A stretch of 64,000 bases of DNA from Chitinophaga sp. H8 (GCF_040567655.1 NZ_JBEXAC010000001.1:2728001-2792000); one strand, 5' to 3'; shown: positions 36,401-45,003, counted from the first letter of the stretch. Program-made: numbers and translations. The notes: generated from the sequence alone by a model not told the origin.

Positions 36401-36782
36401 TACCTATGCTTTATTTACTGACCGCTGGCACAGAAAAGACATGTATGATCCGGAAAGTGAATGGGTACCCGGCAAATATCCTTCTACTATCGTAAACGGT
36501 TTGCAAAACAATAAGGAAGTTTCTGATTTCTGGATGAAGGATGCGGCTTATCTCCGTGTTAAAACACTGGAACTGGGATATAGCCTGCCTAAGCCAATAC
36601 TTGCGAAAGTGGGTATTGAGCAGGTGCGTTTCTATTTTTCCGGACAAAACCTGTTCACTTTCGATAAACTGAAGTTTATGGATCCGGAAATGCCCAGTAA
36701 TGATGATACCAATTTCGCAGGTAATGGCAAATACTATCCGCAGCAACGTGTACTTACACTTGGTCTTAATCTACAATTCTGA
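33438..36782 (+). CDS. SusC-like TonB-dependent outer-membrane receptor with STN domain
   Basis: 1114 residues from ATG 33438, chosen for the signal peptide it gives (M-K-L-T-T-L-L-L-T-A-F-C-V-N-A-S-A, cut near F-A-Q). An in-frame extension to 33285 exists, and Chitinophaga SusC genes are often annotated with such extensions. Order of domains: STN (I-S-M-S-V-K-N-K-S-L-E-N-V-F, about 25-95), a carboxypeptidase-regulatory-like beta domain (G-R-I-T-D-E-K-G-A-P-L-S-Y-V-S), a TonB box region and plug (V-V-V-G-Y-G-T-Q-K-K-V-N-V-T-G-A-V, then A-L-A-G-R-L-P-G-I and I-I-V-D-G-V-P), and a 22-strand barrel ending V-L-T-L-G-L-N-L-Q-F. The STN domain indicates signalling to the FecR/sigma pair. The substrate is unknown and no glycosidase is fused or adjacent. 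Confidence 0.94.
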   Translation: MKLTTLLLTAFCVNASANVFAQHISMSVKNKSLENVFGLIEQKSGYTFIYRDEWLTGTKPVDLNISRGSIEQVLKACLKEQPLSYEIVDKTVILTRKRPSENEIAPFTVAEITGRITDEKGAPLSYVSIAIKGTQRGTYTDENGAFKLDAKADDVLVISLMGFTPREIAVGQQAVINVVLVPAVSDLNQVVVVGYGTQKKVNVTGAVAAVKGSEIAKSPVANVSNALAGRLPGIRAVQRSGEPGKDGAAIDIRGLGTALIIVDGVPSTFEQLDPSEIESISILKDASAAVYGVRAANGVVLVTTRRGTVSKPKISYNTYIGIQSNTRYPRYVNAAEFAELTDESQINQGLAPVYGAENIKKYREGQKGYESTDWYNAAIRKNSPQQYHNLNVSGGTEATKYFFSLGYLNQEGMWKSGDTRFKRYNFRSNISTKINKRLTAELNLGGRLENRHFPGTEAGVLMGQIQRSYPTYPMYANDNPDYLAVTNFSQNVLASMNSDYSGYETSNYRNLSGIASLTYELPYVKGLSAKGLFSYQSGTNNIKRWVKKYDLYNYNEATKAYEVGYTGNDPSNLKQTNEQADNSLLQFSLNYEASFAKKHNVKALLLFERSQINEGNFNAYREFTLDGLDQLFAGSSTNKNNDGKANESAYMGYVGRVNYDYKNRYLLELGFRYDGSYKFAPDHRWGFFPTVSAGWRISDEPFFSSAANMVNNLKIRGSWGKLGDDNGATAFQYITGYTLPQGGNYIFGNNIINSLAPGGTPNLLLTWFNATTTNIGFEAGFLQDMFTVEFDVFFRKRTGLLATRLLSLPGTYGATLPQENLNSDRTQGFELSLGYNKRIGDITLNVSPNLTWTRTKYDYIERAGATNAVDNWRNLENNGRWTNLYKGYKTAGQFQSQEEIASWAIQDKKGNTSLKPGDIKYVDLNNDGVIDSNDQTIIGRGTTPELFYGLNLSASWKGFSLTVLLQGAANYNILLDAALKDPFVNGSTTYALFTDRWHRKDMYDPESEWVPGKYPSTIVNGLQNNKEVSDFWMKDAAYLRVKTLELGYSLPKPILAKVGIEQVRFYFSGQNLFTFDKLKFMDPEMPSNDDTNFAGNGKYYPQQRVLTLGLNLQF

Positions 36783-36820
36783 TCCCCGGATATTTAGCTG
36801 TACATAAATAATATTTAATT

Positions 36821-38617
36821 ATGAAAAGTATATATAAACATATCACCTGTCTCCTGTTCGCAGTCATTGTGACTTCATGTAACAAAGACTTTCTGGAAAG
36901 GAAACCACTGGATATTATTGCAGATGATGCTGCCTATGGCTCCTTGTCCGGTATTCAGGCGCTTACTGCCAATTTATATAATAACATGCCAACGGAAGAC
37001 CTTGGCTTTTTTATGGATGGCAGTGAAGCATTATTTCCCAGCCAGGCTACGGATGAAGCCGTACGCTCCTATAGCTGGGGATATACATTGGACCCTATTT
37101 TAGAAGATGGATATTATATATGGTGGAAGTACGACCTAGTAAGAACCGTAAATGATTTTATTCAAAAAATACCGGCTGTAACCAGTATCAATGAGGAATT
37201 AAAAGCCAGGTTCCTCGCAGAAGCCCGGTTTGTGAGAGCATTCTACTATTTCTCCCTGGTAAAAAGATATGGCGGGATACCACTCATTACCAAAGTACAG
37301 CAATATAACGGCAGCAACCTGGAAGAGCTGAAGGTGCCCAGAAACAAAGAACAGGAAATCTATGATTTTGTAGCGAGCGAACTGGATGCCATCGTAGACC
37401 AATTACCAGAATCTTATGCTGCCAATGACCGGTATAGGGCTACCCGCTATGCTGTACTTGCACTCAAGTGCAGGGCTATGCTATATGCTGCATCAATAGC
37501 CAAGTATGGTACTGTTCAACTTGGGGGCCTGGTAGGTATTGCATCTCCCGCTGATGGATATTGGCAAAAAGCTTATGATGCTGCCAAAGCCATTATCACC
37601 TCCGGAAAGTTTCAATTATACAAAGAAAACCCGGATAAGACGGACAACTTCCAGCAACTTTTCCTGACTGCTGCCGATATGGACAAAAACAAGGAAGCTA
37701 TTTTTGTAAAAACCTACAAGGCTCCTGACAAATCACATAGCTTTGATTTTTACAATGCACCACAAAGTTTCAAAGTAGACTATGGCTGTGTAACAAATCC
37801 TACTACAGAGCTGGCTGAAGAGTTTGAATATACAGACGGTACCAAAGGCACGCTTAAAATTAAGGATGCCAGTGGTAATCCCATTGTATACAGCAATCCT
37901 GCCGACCTGTTCAAAAACAAAGACCCACGGTTTAAAGCCAGCATCATGTATCCTTTTACCAGCTGGCAGGGCGGCATAGTAGAAATCAGAAGAGGAGTTA
38001 TAGACAATGGCACCAAGTATACTTCTCCTAACCTCACAGATGTATATGGTACTGGTGCCAACAGCATTCCCAGAGTAGGCAAAGACGGCCCGTTACTGGC
38101 TGGTGATCCCACTAAAACAGGTTTCTATATCAAGAAATTCATGGATCCGGTGAACAGGGTAAACAGCCAGATGTCTACCACTCCCTGGATGATTTTCAGG
38201 TATGCTGAAGTATTACTGAACTATGCAGAAGCTGCCATAGAATTAGGCAAAACAGGAGATGCATTAACAGCTATCAATGAACTCCGGGAGCGGGCAGGTA
38301 TAAAGGCTTTAACAAGTGTTACCCGCGACCAGGTACGTCATGAACGTAAGGTAGAACTGGCATTCGAAAATCACCGCTGGTGGGATATGTGCCGTTGGAG
38401 AATCGCCACAGATGTATTGAACAATACCCAGTTTCATGCATTATACCCCTGGCTGATGTGGGAAAATGGAAAAGCACCCGCTGCTATGAAGTATACTTTT
38501 GAGATTGTACCTGCACCTAAAAATACGCGCACCTTTCTTCCTAAACTGTATTATGTAAAAATACCACCGGATGAAATCAGCAAAAACAGCAACCTCGTAC
38601 AGAACCCGGGTTATTAA
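36821..38617 (+). CDS. SusD/RagB-family nutrient-binding lipoprotein
   Basis: 598 residues. Lipoprotein signal with lipobox V-I-V-T-S-C-N-K (Cys about 20). SusD fold: F-L-E-R-K-P-L-D near the start, helices of TPR type in the first half (A-E-A-R-F-V-R-A-F-Y-Y-F-S-L-V-K-R-Y-G-G-I-P-L), and the typical C-terminal block E-V-L-L-N-Y-A-E-A-A-I-E-L-G, R-E-R-A-G-I-K and R-H-E-R-K-V-E-L-A-F-E-N-H-R-W-W-D-M-C-R-W. It is the lid partner of the SusC barrel encoded 38 bp upstream and is exposed on the cell surface. Cluster: sigma, FecR, SusC, SusD, DUF3823. The ligand-binding surface cannot be read from sequence. Confidence 0.95.
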   Translation: MKSIYKHITCLLFAVIVTSCNKDFLERKPLDIIADDAAYGSLSGIQALTANLYNNMPTEDLGFFMDGSEALFPSQATDEAVRSYSWGYTLDPILEDGYYIWWKYDLVRTVNDFIQKIPAVTSINEELKARFLAEARFVRAFYYFSLVKRYGGIPLITKVQQYNGSNLEELKVPRNKEQEIYDFVASELDAIVDQLPESYAANDRYRATRYAVLALKCRAMLYAASIAKYGTVQLGGLVGIASPADGYWQKAYDAAKAIITSGKFQLYKENPDKTDNFQQLFLTAADMDKNKEAIFVKTYKAPDKSHSFDFYNAPQSFKVDYGCVTNPTTELAEEFEYTDGTKGTLKIKDASGNPIVYSNPADLFKNKDPRFKASIMYPFTSWQGGIVEIRRGVIDNGTKYTSPNLTDVYGTGANSIPRVGKDGPLLAGDPTKTGFYIKKFMDPVNRVNSQMSTTPWMIFRYAEVLLNYAEAAIELGKTGDALTAINELRERAGIKALTSVTRDQVRHERKVELAFENHRWWDMCRWRIATDVLNNTQFHALYPWLMWENGKAPAAMKYTFEIVPAPKNTRTFLPKLYYVKIPPDEISKNSNLVQNPGY

Positions 38618-38638
38618 TGACATCAAAAAATTAAATCA

Positions 38639-39343
38639 ATGAAACAACATATCATAAATACCTGTGTAGCTGTATTGCTGGGGAGTGCAGTACTGACAGG
38701 CTGTAAAAAAGATAACTATGAAGCCCCCAATGCCGGCTTATTTGGGAAGCTGGTGGATAAGACCACCAATGCTGCCGTACCTGTACAAACCCTTAATGGC
38801 GCTGTACTCAGATACTATCAGTTGCAATATGGCACGAATAACCCAAACCCGATTAATGCATCTGTGCATCATGATGGGACTTATGAAAATGCCATGCTCT
38901 TTTCCGGTAAATACAAAATCGTGGCAGAAGGCCCCTTTTATTATAATGACACTATCACCGTGGATGTGAATGGCCGTACCGAAAAGGATATTATGGTAAA
39001 ACCATTCCTGCATGTTACCGCTACTACGGAAGTAACCGGCAACAGCGTAACTATTAAATATACAGTAAAACGGAATGATAATACTCAAAAGATAGCCCGG
39101 GTGGCAGCAGTGATTGGCACCACAGAAGGAGTAGATGTCAATAGTTACACCTTTAACGATGCCCGTGACGTGCAAGACGTGCCAGATGCTACTATTGAAG
39201 GTACTACCTACGAGAAGGTATTTACCGGTTTAAAACCCAATACCGTTTACTATCTCCGTGCAGCAAGCCGTACCAGCAATACAGGTAATCCAACGCTTTA
39301 CTTTAATTATACACCTGTAATCAAAGTAAAGACGGGTAATTAA
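38639..39343 (+). CDS. DUF3823-domain lipoprotein
   Basis: 234 residues with a lipoprotein signal ending V-L-T-G-C-K-K. DUF3823 signatures include the Y-E-A-P-N-A-G-L-F-G-K-L-V-D start, G-A-V-L-R-Y-Y-Q-L-Q-Y-G and the closing T-V-Y-Y-L-R-A-A-S-R-T. It is made of beta-sandwich repeats, with an N-terminal Ig-like part and a second Ig-like domain. Family knowledge: DUF3823 lipoproteins commonly follow SusC/SusD and may take the place of SusE/SusF as surface glycan binders; the biochemical role is not established. Two terminators close the locus right after this gene. Confidence 0.9.
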   Translation: MKQHIINTCVAVLLGSAVLTGCKKDNYEAPNAGLFGKLVDKTTNAAVPVQTLNGAVLRYYQLQYGTNNPNPINASVHHDGTYENAMLFSGKYKIVAEGPFYYNDTITVDVNGRTEKDIMVKPFLHVTATTEVTGNSVTIKYTVKRNDNTQKIARVAAVIGTTEGVDVNSYTFNDARDVQDVPDATIEGTTYEKVFTGLKPNTVYYLRAASRTSNTGNPTLYFNYTPVIKVKTGN

Positions 39344-39379
39344 CCGTAAAATCTACCCCAATTATATATATACGAAAAC

Positions 39380-39420
39380 AAACAGGGGCTGAAAGCCAAA
39401 AGCCTACAGCCCCTGTTTTC
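39380..39420 (+). terminator. First terminator of the SusCD locus
   Basis: Perfect 11-bp stem AAACAGGGGCT (39380-39390) with AGCCCCTGTTT (39408-39418), 17-nt loop, then TCTTT. Lies 37 bp behind the DUF3823 stop. Confidence 0.85.
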
Positions 39421-39423
39421 TTT

Positions 39424-39453
39424 AAGCTGGCTGATAAAGCCGGCTTTTTTTTA
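39424..39453 (+). terminator. Second terminator of the SusCD locus
   Basis: AAGCTGGCT (39424-39432) pairs with AGCCGGCTT (39438-39446) with one G-U pair, followed by a run of seven T. It stands in tandem with the hairpin before it. Confidence 0.8.
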
Positions 39454-39620
39454 TCATTTGATAATCTGATGAATCTTACCGAAATTCGCTAACTGACGAT
39501 TTGTAAATCTGGCTTTAACGCACTACTTATCTCATTAAAACTATAGAGCAGGCTATCTGACCCCAAATTTTCAATATCCCGGTTATTAATATCACCCTAA
39601 GCATTATAAATCTATACCTC

Positions 39621-40877
39621 ATGTCTAAAATTGCAGATTTCTGGAAAAGGCTTATCAGCTCACCTGCTGTGGTTCCTCCCTCCTTTCAAATTCCTGCGGC
39701 CCGTATCACCGGTGTAACCGTAGATGAAACGCCCTTCATTGCCAATACTGCTTATTTTGAAATCAGGATAGCAGAACAATTCCTGAAAGACAAAAGGGAA
39801 TACTGGAACGAATATAATCCGCTTACAGTAGTCTTAACAGAGTTCATCTATGACAAAAAACGTAATAATTTTCCTTTTGTAGTAGGCCCCAGTTTACTCA
39901 ATGGTATTGGCCAACTGGATGGAGATGAAAGAATCCGTTATAAAAACACCCGTGTAGTAGGCCCCACTCCTTACATCGGTGATGAAGTATCCCTGTTTCT
40001 GGGGCTATTCCGGGTAAAAACCAAGGACTGGGCCAGGCAGGCATTGAGCCTGCTGGAAACAGTAGCCAAGGTTTTCGATAGCACCAAGCTAACCTCTTAT
40101 CTCAACATATCTGGCCCATTGACCGATGGCATTGAAAGCTTTTTTGACATGGGCGACCAGATGCAATTCCGCCTGGGGCAACGTAATTCATTTGCCGACC
40201 CAGCTACCAATACCTCCAATAATTTTGCTCCAGGTTATTATGTGATCATCCGTGCTGATCAAAAGAAAATTGATCCCGGCAAATTCTGGGTAAAGGAAGA
40301 ACAGCTCCATTACGGGGATGATGCGGCCAGCATCAAGCCCTATATTGATTATGATTACCTCCTTTATAAAATTGTAAAAACTACGGTCAGGAATGACTAT
40401 ACTACTTTTAGTTTTCATACACTTTTTGAAGAGGTGCAAACCAATGTATGGCAAGACAACCTGACCAAGGCAAATGAAATTTTTCAGTCCGTTATACTCG
40501 CTATACGCCGGTGTGCAGACCTGACTCCTCCTCAAATCAAGCAACTGACCGTATTCTACGCCACTCAGTTTGATGAAGAACAAAAAACTTTTAACGCCAC
40601 CAAAACGCCTGTACCGAAATCAATTGGAGAAGAAGATACCGGTGCTGGCAACTTACCCACTATGGGTACCGGCACCCGGGGAGGATCTACTATTACGCCA
40701 CCACCACAGCCTTCAGGAGAGGTTAAGAGAGGACCCAAAATTGATGATGCACTCATTGCAAGGGCATTGCAATCACCTGAATATAATGACCCGTTGGTAT
40801 TAGATATGGATGAAAACAAAGTAGCCCCGCTTCATGCATTAAAACCAGCGGAGCCTAAAAGGCGTATCAGCTTCTGA
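39621..40877 (+). CDS. Unrecognised 418-residue protein with disordered tail
   Basis: 418 residues, no signal peptide and no membrane segment, so cytosolic. The first 310 residues look like a compact mixed alpha/beta fold, with blocks P-A-A-R-I-T-G-V-T-V-D-E-T-P-F-I, Y-F-E-I-R-I-A-E-Q-F-L-K-D-K-R-E-Y-W-N-E-Y, F-P-F-V-V-G-P-S-L-L-N-G-I and R-L-G-Q-R-N-S-F near 180. From about 325 to 418 it is low complexity: T-K-T-P-V-P-K-S-I, G-T-G-T-R-G-G-S-T, P-P-P-Q-P-S-G-E-V and K-P-A-E-P-K-R-R-I-S-F at the end. I do not recognise the family with certainty; I have a loose memory of similar lone proteins in cyanobacterial and actinobacterial genomes but cannot verify this. It stands alone, between two terminators and a convergent gene 40 bp away. 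No function assigned. Confidence 0.78.
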   Translation: MSKIADFWKRLISSPAVVPPSFQIPAARITGVTVDETPFIANTAYFEIRIAEQFLKDKREYWNEYNPLTVVLTEFIYDKKRNNFPFVVGPSLLNGIGQLDGDERIRYKNTRVVGPTPYIGDEVSLFLGLFRVKTKDWARQALSLLETVAKVFDSTKLTSYLNISGPLTDGIESFFDMGDQMQFRLGQRNSFADPATNTSNNFAPGYYVIIRADQKKIDPGKFWVKEEQLHYGDDAASIKPYIDYDYLLYKIVKTTVRNDYTTFSFHTLFEEVQTNVWQDNLTKANEIFQSVILAIRRCADLTPPQIKQLTVFYATQFDEEQKTFNATKTPVPKSIGEEDTGAGNLPTMGTGTRGGSTITPPPQPSGEVKRGPKIDDALIARALQSPEYNDPLVLDMDENKVAPLHALKPAEPKRRISF

Positions 40878-40917
40878 TAACAGGACGAGGCTAACTAAAA
40901 TCATTAAGATATTACAT

Positions 40918-41817
40918 TCACCTGGAGGAATGTTCCAGCTTATCTAGCCGGCTGGTTACTTCCTCCAGTTTTTTATTCAGTTCAATAATATAAAGCGTTT
41001 GCTCTTCTATTTTTTGTAATAATCTGGCATTGATTTCTCCCAGCTCCAAGCCTTCTTTCCTCACCTCTGCCGTCGTTGGGATACCCGGAAGATGTTTGTT
41101 TGTAGTAATAAACTGTTCAAGCTCCTTTAGAGTGGGCAGCTTATAATCTTCAGCAAACACAAAATCAGCCCACCAATCCACTGAAGTCACCTTTACCTTA
41201 CGACCTCCTATCATTCCTTCTACTGCCAGTTTATATCCACCAGGATTAGTAGTACCAATTCCTACATTTCCAAAATTAGTCACATACCATACACTCTCAA
41301 TACCAGGGCTGCTCAATGCAAAACCAGATCCTCTTATGGCATCCATTCTCCAGATACCATTAAGCGTAGTAAAAGCAACCCCTGCCCTTGCAGTAGGATC
41401 ATCCTGGTTATTCTGCACTTTCAGATAGGTATTTCCAATGATATCCTTTCTTACATGAAAAACCTCTGTAGGGTTTGTAAGGCCGATCCCAACGTATCCA
41501 TTGTTTAAGATCCTCATCCGCTCCCGCCAGGCTGCTCCATCATTCACCCAGGTGGCAAGCCCAGGTACAGTGCCACTGGTAAGCTGGAAATTGCCTCCCT
41601 TGTCACCACTGTTAACAATGCGGATACCGGTCATGGGAACATCAGCGCCATCTTTGACAATCAGTAACCCGTTTTGTCCTTTCATTAATCCATTGATCCA
41701 GAAATTAGCAGACTGCGCCGTTCCATTCTGATTTTGGATGTAATCATTTGTTATTTGTGCTGCGGCTCCTGTAGATAACAATACAAGTAAGGCTGATAAT
41801 AGGGCATTGTTTTTCAT
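40918..41817 (-). CDS. Secreted tail-fibre-like protein with C-terminal coiled coil
   Basis: 299 residues, signal peptide ending A-A-A-Q. It carries the repeats V-G-I-G-L-T-N-P and V-G-I-G-T-T-N-P typical of Bacteroidota surface or phage-tail-like beta-stacks, then the frequent C-terminal block W-W-A-D-F-V-F, E-D-Y-K-L-P-T-L-K-E-L-E-Q-F, K-H-L-P-G-I-P-T, and a closing coiled coil of about 40 residues (L-L-Q-K-I-E-E-Q-T-L-Y-I-I-E-L-N-K-K-L-E-E-V). Family knowledge: such proteins are trimeric fibre-like chains with an auto-chaperone-like end, of unknown function in Bacteroidota. It is 55 bp downstream of the Asp-box lipoprotein on the same strand and probably shares its transcript. Confidence 0.84.
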   Translation of the reverse strand: MKNNALLSALLVLLSTGAAAQITNDYIQNQNGTAQSANFWINGLMKGQNGLLIVKDGADVPMTGIRIVNSGDKGGNFQLTSGTVPGLATWVNDGAAWRERMRILNNGYVGIGLTNPTEVFHVRKDIIGNTYLKVQNNQDDPTARAGVAFTTLNGIWRMDAIRGSGFALSSPGIESVWYVTNFGNVGIGTTNPGGYKLAVEGMIGGRKVKVTSVDWWADFVFAEDYKLPTLKELEQFITTNKHLPGIPTTAEVRKEGLELGEINARLLQKIEEQTLYIIELNKKLEEVTSRLDKLEHSSR

Positions 41818-41872
41818 GACTTTTTATTTATAATAATGGGTTAAACAGGTCGCAAACATTTTCCGGAGACAC

Positions 41873-42961
41873 CTACAATACCAGCTTTAGCAGTCCATGA
41901 GAAGTAGCGGCCCATACCGTATTCTTCTTATCGTAACTCAGCCATTCAATAGTATCTTTGCCAGTACGGCCAGACCTTTGCCAGGTGGCTCCACCATCTT
42001 TCGTTTCGTAGATGGCATTTCCAACATTGATAAAACCATGTGTATTACTGACCATGACAATGTTCCGGGAAAAATAATAAACCTCAGTGGAAGTTGCAGC
42101 CGGTCCAGGAATCTGTATCTTATCCCAGGTAGTTCCTCCATTTACCGTACGGTAAATAAGATTAGAATTTGTTACAATCCATCCATTATTCTTATCTGCA
42201 AAAGTAACATCAAACAATACTACACCGGTGGGAGCTGTTAACTGATTATTCCAGGTTTTTCCACGATCAGTTGTGGCAAATAGCTTACCGCTTTCTGTCC
42301 CTACCCATCCTTTCTCTACATCGGTAAAATATACCGTACTGGCGTTATCTTCCAAATTAAATGTGTAGGTATTCCAAACGTGGGTGGAAATCATATGCAA
42401 TGCTCCACCCCGCTCCAATATATACCGGGTGGTATCCATATACTGCACATCCTGAATAAAATTAGTATAACGGAATTGCAGCAGGTTTGTGCCGGCAGCG
42501 CCATTAGCGGCAAAATCCATCTTTAAATAATAGGGCTCATACAGCGCACGGATGTTTCCAGGTATATATCTCGCGTATACAATAGCAGTTGCACCATCCT
42601 TTAGATACATTTTAGACCATGCTGTAACACTATATACAGAAAATTTACCTTCGTCCGGCAACCATGTTTTACCACCATCAAAAGTAGCCTTTAAGCCTGC
42701 GGATGGATGAAATTGTGTATTTACCACATATCCGGTATCCGCATTCCAGAATAAGACCTGATTACCGCTGACTGCATTCTTGCTATCATCCAGCCATGTC
42801 CATTTACCAAGGGTATCCAGGCCACCGTCTGCCGGTTCTATAGGAGGATTCACAACAGGTGGTTCAGGGTCAGGTGTTACCGGTTGCTCATTTCCTCCTT
42901 TTGAACAAGCCGCCAGACAACAGTAAACAAATAATAGCAGCAACAGTCTTTTAATATACAT
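41873..42961 (-). CDS. Asp-box/YCF48-like repeat lipoprotein
   Basis: 362 residues with lipobox C-L-A-A-C-S-K-G-G (Cys about 19) and a Pro-rich linker (E-P-P-V-V-N-P-P-I-E-P). The rest is a beta-propeller with Asp-box motifs: A-T-F-D-G-G-K-T-W, A-T-T-D-R-G-K-T-W, R-T-V-N-G-G-T-T-W and E-T-K-D-G-G-A-T-W. This resembles YCF48/BNR-like surface proteins. Family knowledge: Asp-box propellers occur in sialidases, YCF48-type assembly factors and many surface lipoproteins, so no catalytic activity can be claimed; the sialidase Arg triad is not evident. It is likely on the outer membrane. Its promoter lies at 43039-43068. Confidence 0.85.
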   Translation of the reverse strand: MYIKRLLLLLFVYCCLAACSKGGNEQPVTPDPEPPVVNPPIEPADGGLDTLGKWTWLDDSKNAVSGNQVLFWNADTGYVVNTQFHPSAGLKATFDGGKTWLPDEGKFSVYSVTAWSKMYLKDGATAIVYARYIPGNIRALYEPYYLKMDFAANGAAGTNLLQFRYTNFIQDVQYMDTTRYILERGGALHMISTHVWNTYTFNLEDNASTVYFTDVEKGWVGTESGKLFATTDRGKTWNNQLTAPTGVVLFDVTFADKNNGWIVTNSNLIYRTVNGGTTWDKIQIPGPAATSTEVYYFSRNIVMVSNTHGFINVGNAIYETKDGGATWQRSGRTGKDTIEWLSYDKKNTVWAATSHGLLKLVL

Positions 42962-43038
42962 GCATTTTGATTTTGGGTTGTTATGTAATGTAGCTTTAAA
43001 GCAGCAGGTTATTTCAGGGATTGGTTAACAATTCTCCG

Positions 43039-43068
43039 CAAAGATATAATGTTCCGGATATTATCAAA
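43039..43068 (-). promoter_or_regulatory. Promoter of the Asp-box lipoprotein gene
   Basis: On the minus strand, TTTG (43065-43068) and TATCTTTG (43039-43046) with an 18-bp spacer fit the Bacteroidota -33/-7 pattern. Distance to the start codon is about 78 bp. Confidence 0.65.
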
Positions 43069-43177
43069 ATACCTACTTCTAATGATTTTTGTAACCTGGA
43101 GGGTAACACCCAATTATGCACTTTCGTATGCTATTTACCGGTAGAAGGACCCCCAACATAGGATACTCAGATCTCTT

Positions 43178-44044
43178 TTACAACCGGTACTGCTTAGGGG
43201 ATACACCATATTTTTTTTTAAACAACCGGGAAAAATAATACAGGGATTCAAATCCGGTTTGATAAGCTATTTCACTGATTGTGAGTGTTGTATTGGTTAA
43301 TAATTCTGCAGATTTTTTTAACCTCAGATAAAGGTGATATTGGTTGGGCGACTTTCCTACTAATCGTTTAAAGGAGCTTCTGAATTTGGAATAACTAACA
43401 GGAAATTCAGCGATTAACGTTTCCATATGAACTTGCCTGTCCAGTGCAGTTTGCAGCTTAAACATCACTTTACTTACCCATACCGATTCAGGATCGCTGT
43501 TCAGTTTTTCATGAATGCTGGTAGTATTCAATATCCCCAGTATCTGCAAGGTAATACCTGATACGATCTGTTGATAACCAATCTGGCTTTCCGAAATAGT
43601 TTTTAACAGTTGTACAAAAGCTGATAACAGTTCCTTATTAAAACCAGTATCTACAAATGGATGTCCAGCACTGAAAAACCGGTTCATTATTTTCTCAGGA
43701 TATGGCCCTTTAAATCCCACCCAATATTCCTCCCAGCCAAATTTTGGGTCTGGTTTATACCGGTGCCATATACCAGGAAACAGGATAAAACAACTCCCCT
43801 CATTGATGATCTTCGGGGCAGTTTCGGCTGATTCAAAAATACCCTGTCCGCTAGTGATGAATACAATATAATACCCATCCAGTATGCGTCCCTTATTCCA
43901 GGAAAATGAGTGGTCCTGGGGATGCCGTTTTTTGTCCGGATACTGATCATTTTTGTTCGTTTTATTATACCCCGCAGTAGTAACATAAAAATCCCATGCC
44001 TCTTCTTGCGGGCTTATATGCAGGTATTTATGGTAATTCTCCAT
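43178..44044 (-). CDS. AraC-family transcriptional regulator
   Basis: 288 residues from ATG 44044 (M-E-N-Y-H-K-Y); an ATG seven codons earlier (44065) is possible. The N-terminal 150 residues resemble the sugar-binding cupin of AraC (I-L-D-G-Y-Y-I-V-F-I-T-S-G-Q-G-I-F-E, then F-I-L-F-P-G-I-W-H-R-Y-K-P-D). The C-terminal HTH has two units: F-P-V-S-Y-S-K-F-R-S-S-F-K-R-L-V-G-K-S-P and I-S-E-I-A-Y-Q-T-G-F-E-S-L-Y-Y-F-S-R-L-F-K-K. It is divergent from the PhyH gene and 130 bp from it. By position it probably controls the PhyH-glycosidase pair in response to a sugar (inference). Confidence 0.94.
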   Translation of the reverse strand: MENYHKYLHISPQEEAWDFYVTTAGYNKTNKNDQYPDKKRHPQDHSFSWNKGRILDGYYIVFITSGQGIFESAETAPKIINEGSCFILFPGIWHRYKPDPKFGWEEYWVGFKGPYPEKIMNRFFSAGHPFVDTGFNKELLSAFVQLLKTISESQIGYQQIVSGITLQILGILNTTSIHEKLNSDPESVWVSKVMFKLQTALDRQVHMETLIAEFPVSYSKFRSSFKRLVGKSPNQYHLYLRLKKSAELLTNTTLTISEIAYQTGFESLYYFSRLFKKKYGVSPKQYRL

Positions 44045-44174
44045 GGGCCTTCCTACGGTTTTCAACCATCAAAATATATCAAAAAGTGCAAACATTTACC
44101 TGTTTTGCCTATTTTATAATTTGGCGATCCCCCTTAATTTGTACTATTATTCCTCCACTATTAAAGCTTAGGTC

Positions 44175-44990
44175 ATGAATTCCACATTAAATAAAGAACA
44201 GCTTTCTTTCTACAATGAAAACGGGTTTGTTGTCATTGAGGATTTTTTAAATGCGGAAGAGCTGGAAGTCTGGCGTACTGCTGTGACCAATGCGGTAAGA
44301 GAGCGGAACGGGCTAAAAATGCCCGGTAAGCAAATAATGGCGGGGGAGGAAGATGGTATAAATAAAGATGCCGCTTACTTTAATAATGTCTTTGACCAAT
44401 TGCTGAATTTGTGGCAAACCAGTGATGAAGTAAGACAATTGATGCAGGATAAGCGTATAGGTAAAATGGCAGCTGAGCTCGCCGATGTAGACGGTATCCG
44501 GATCTGGCATGACCAGGCGCTTATTAAAAGACCGTGGGCCAACCCTACCTCCTGGCATCTTGATACTCCTTTCTGGTCATTTTCAGACCGCAGGGCATTG
44601 TCTATCTGGGTGGCGTTGGATGATGCCACATTGGAAAACGGCTGTTTATTCTTTATCCCCGGTTCACACCATACTACCACCTTTGAAAACTTTGGCATAG
44701 GCAAAAACATGGGGGGCATCTTTGATGTATATCCACAATTCAGCAAGTCCAGGTCGTATGCAGCCCCTATGAAGGCAGGGAGCTGTTCGTTCCATAACGG
44801 ACTTACCATACACGGCGCTCACGCAAACATGACACCTGGTTTTCGTCGTGCCATGACCTGTGCTTACATGCCGGATGGGAACAGCTACAACGGCATCCCA
44901 AATATCCTTCCGGACGATTATTTAAAAGGATTGAGTGTGGGTGATCCACTCAATAATGAAGCTCAAAACCCACTAATTTACCGCCGTTAA
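44175..44990 (+). CDS. Phytanoyl-CoA dioxygenase (PhyH) family oxygenase
   Basis: 271 residues, cytosolic. Non-haem Fe(II)/2-oxoglutarate fold: the HxD pair is H128 and D130 in W-H-L-D-T-P-F-W, the distal His is H213 in L-T-I-H-G-A-H-A-N, and the 2-oxoglutarate-binding Arg follows in P-G-F-R-R-A. N-terminal Y-N-E-N-G-F-V-V-I-E-D-F-L is also typical. Family knowledge: oxidative hydroxylation of small molecules; in Bacteroidota these genes often lie in carbohydrate clusters, with unknown substrates. The next gene starts 13 bp after its stop, so co-transcription with the giant glycosidase is very likely. Divergent AraC regulator upstream. Confidence 0.92.
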   Translation: MNSTLNKEQLSFYNENGFVVIEDFLNAEELEVWRTAVTNAVRERNGLKMPGKQIMAGEEDGINKDAAYFNNVFDQLLNLWQTSDEVRQLMQDKRIGKMAAELADVDGIRIWHDQALIKRPWANPTSWHLDTPFWSFSDRRALSIWVALDDATLENGCLFFIPGSHHTTTFENFGIGKNMGGIFDVYPQFSKSRSYAAPMKAGSCSFHNGLTIHGAHANMTPGFRRAMTCAYMPDGNSYNGIPNILPDDYLKGLSVGDPLNNEAQNPLIYRR

Positions 44991-45003
44991 TGAATCGACC
45001 GCT

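Noticed and set aside
43910..44119. A plus-strand frame over the start of the AraC gene
   Set aside because: Antisense to the AraC coding sequence; no family features.
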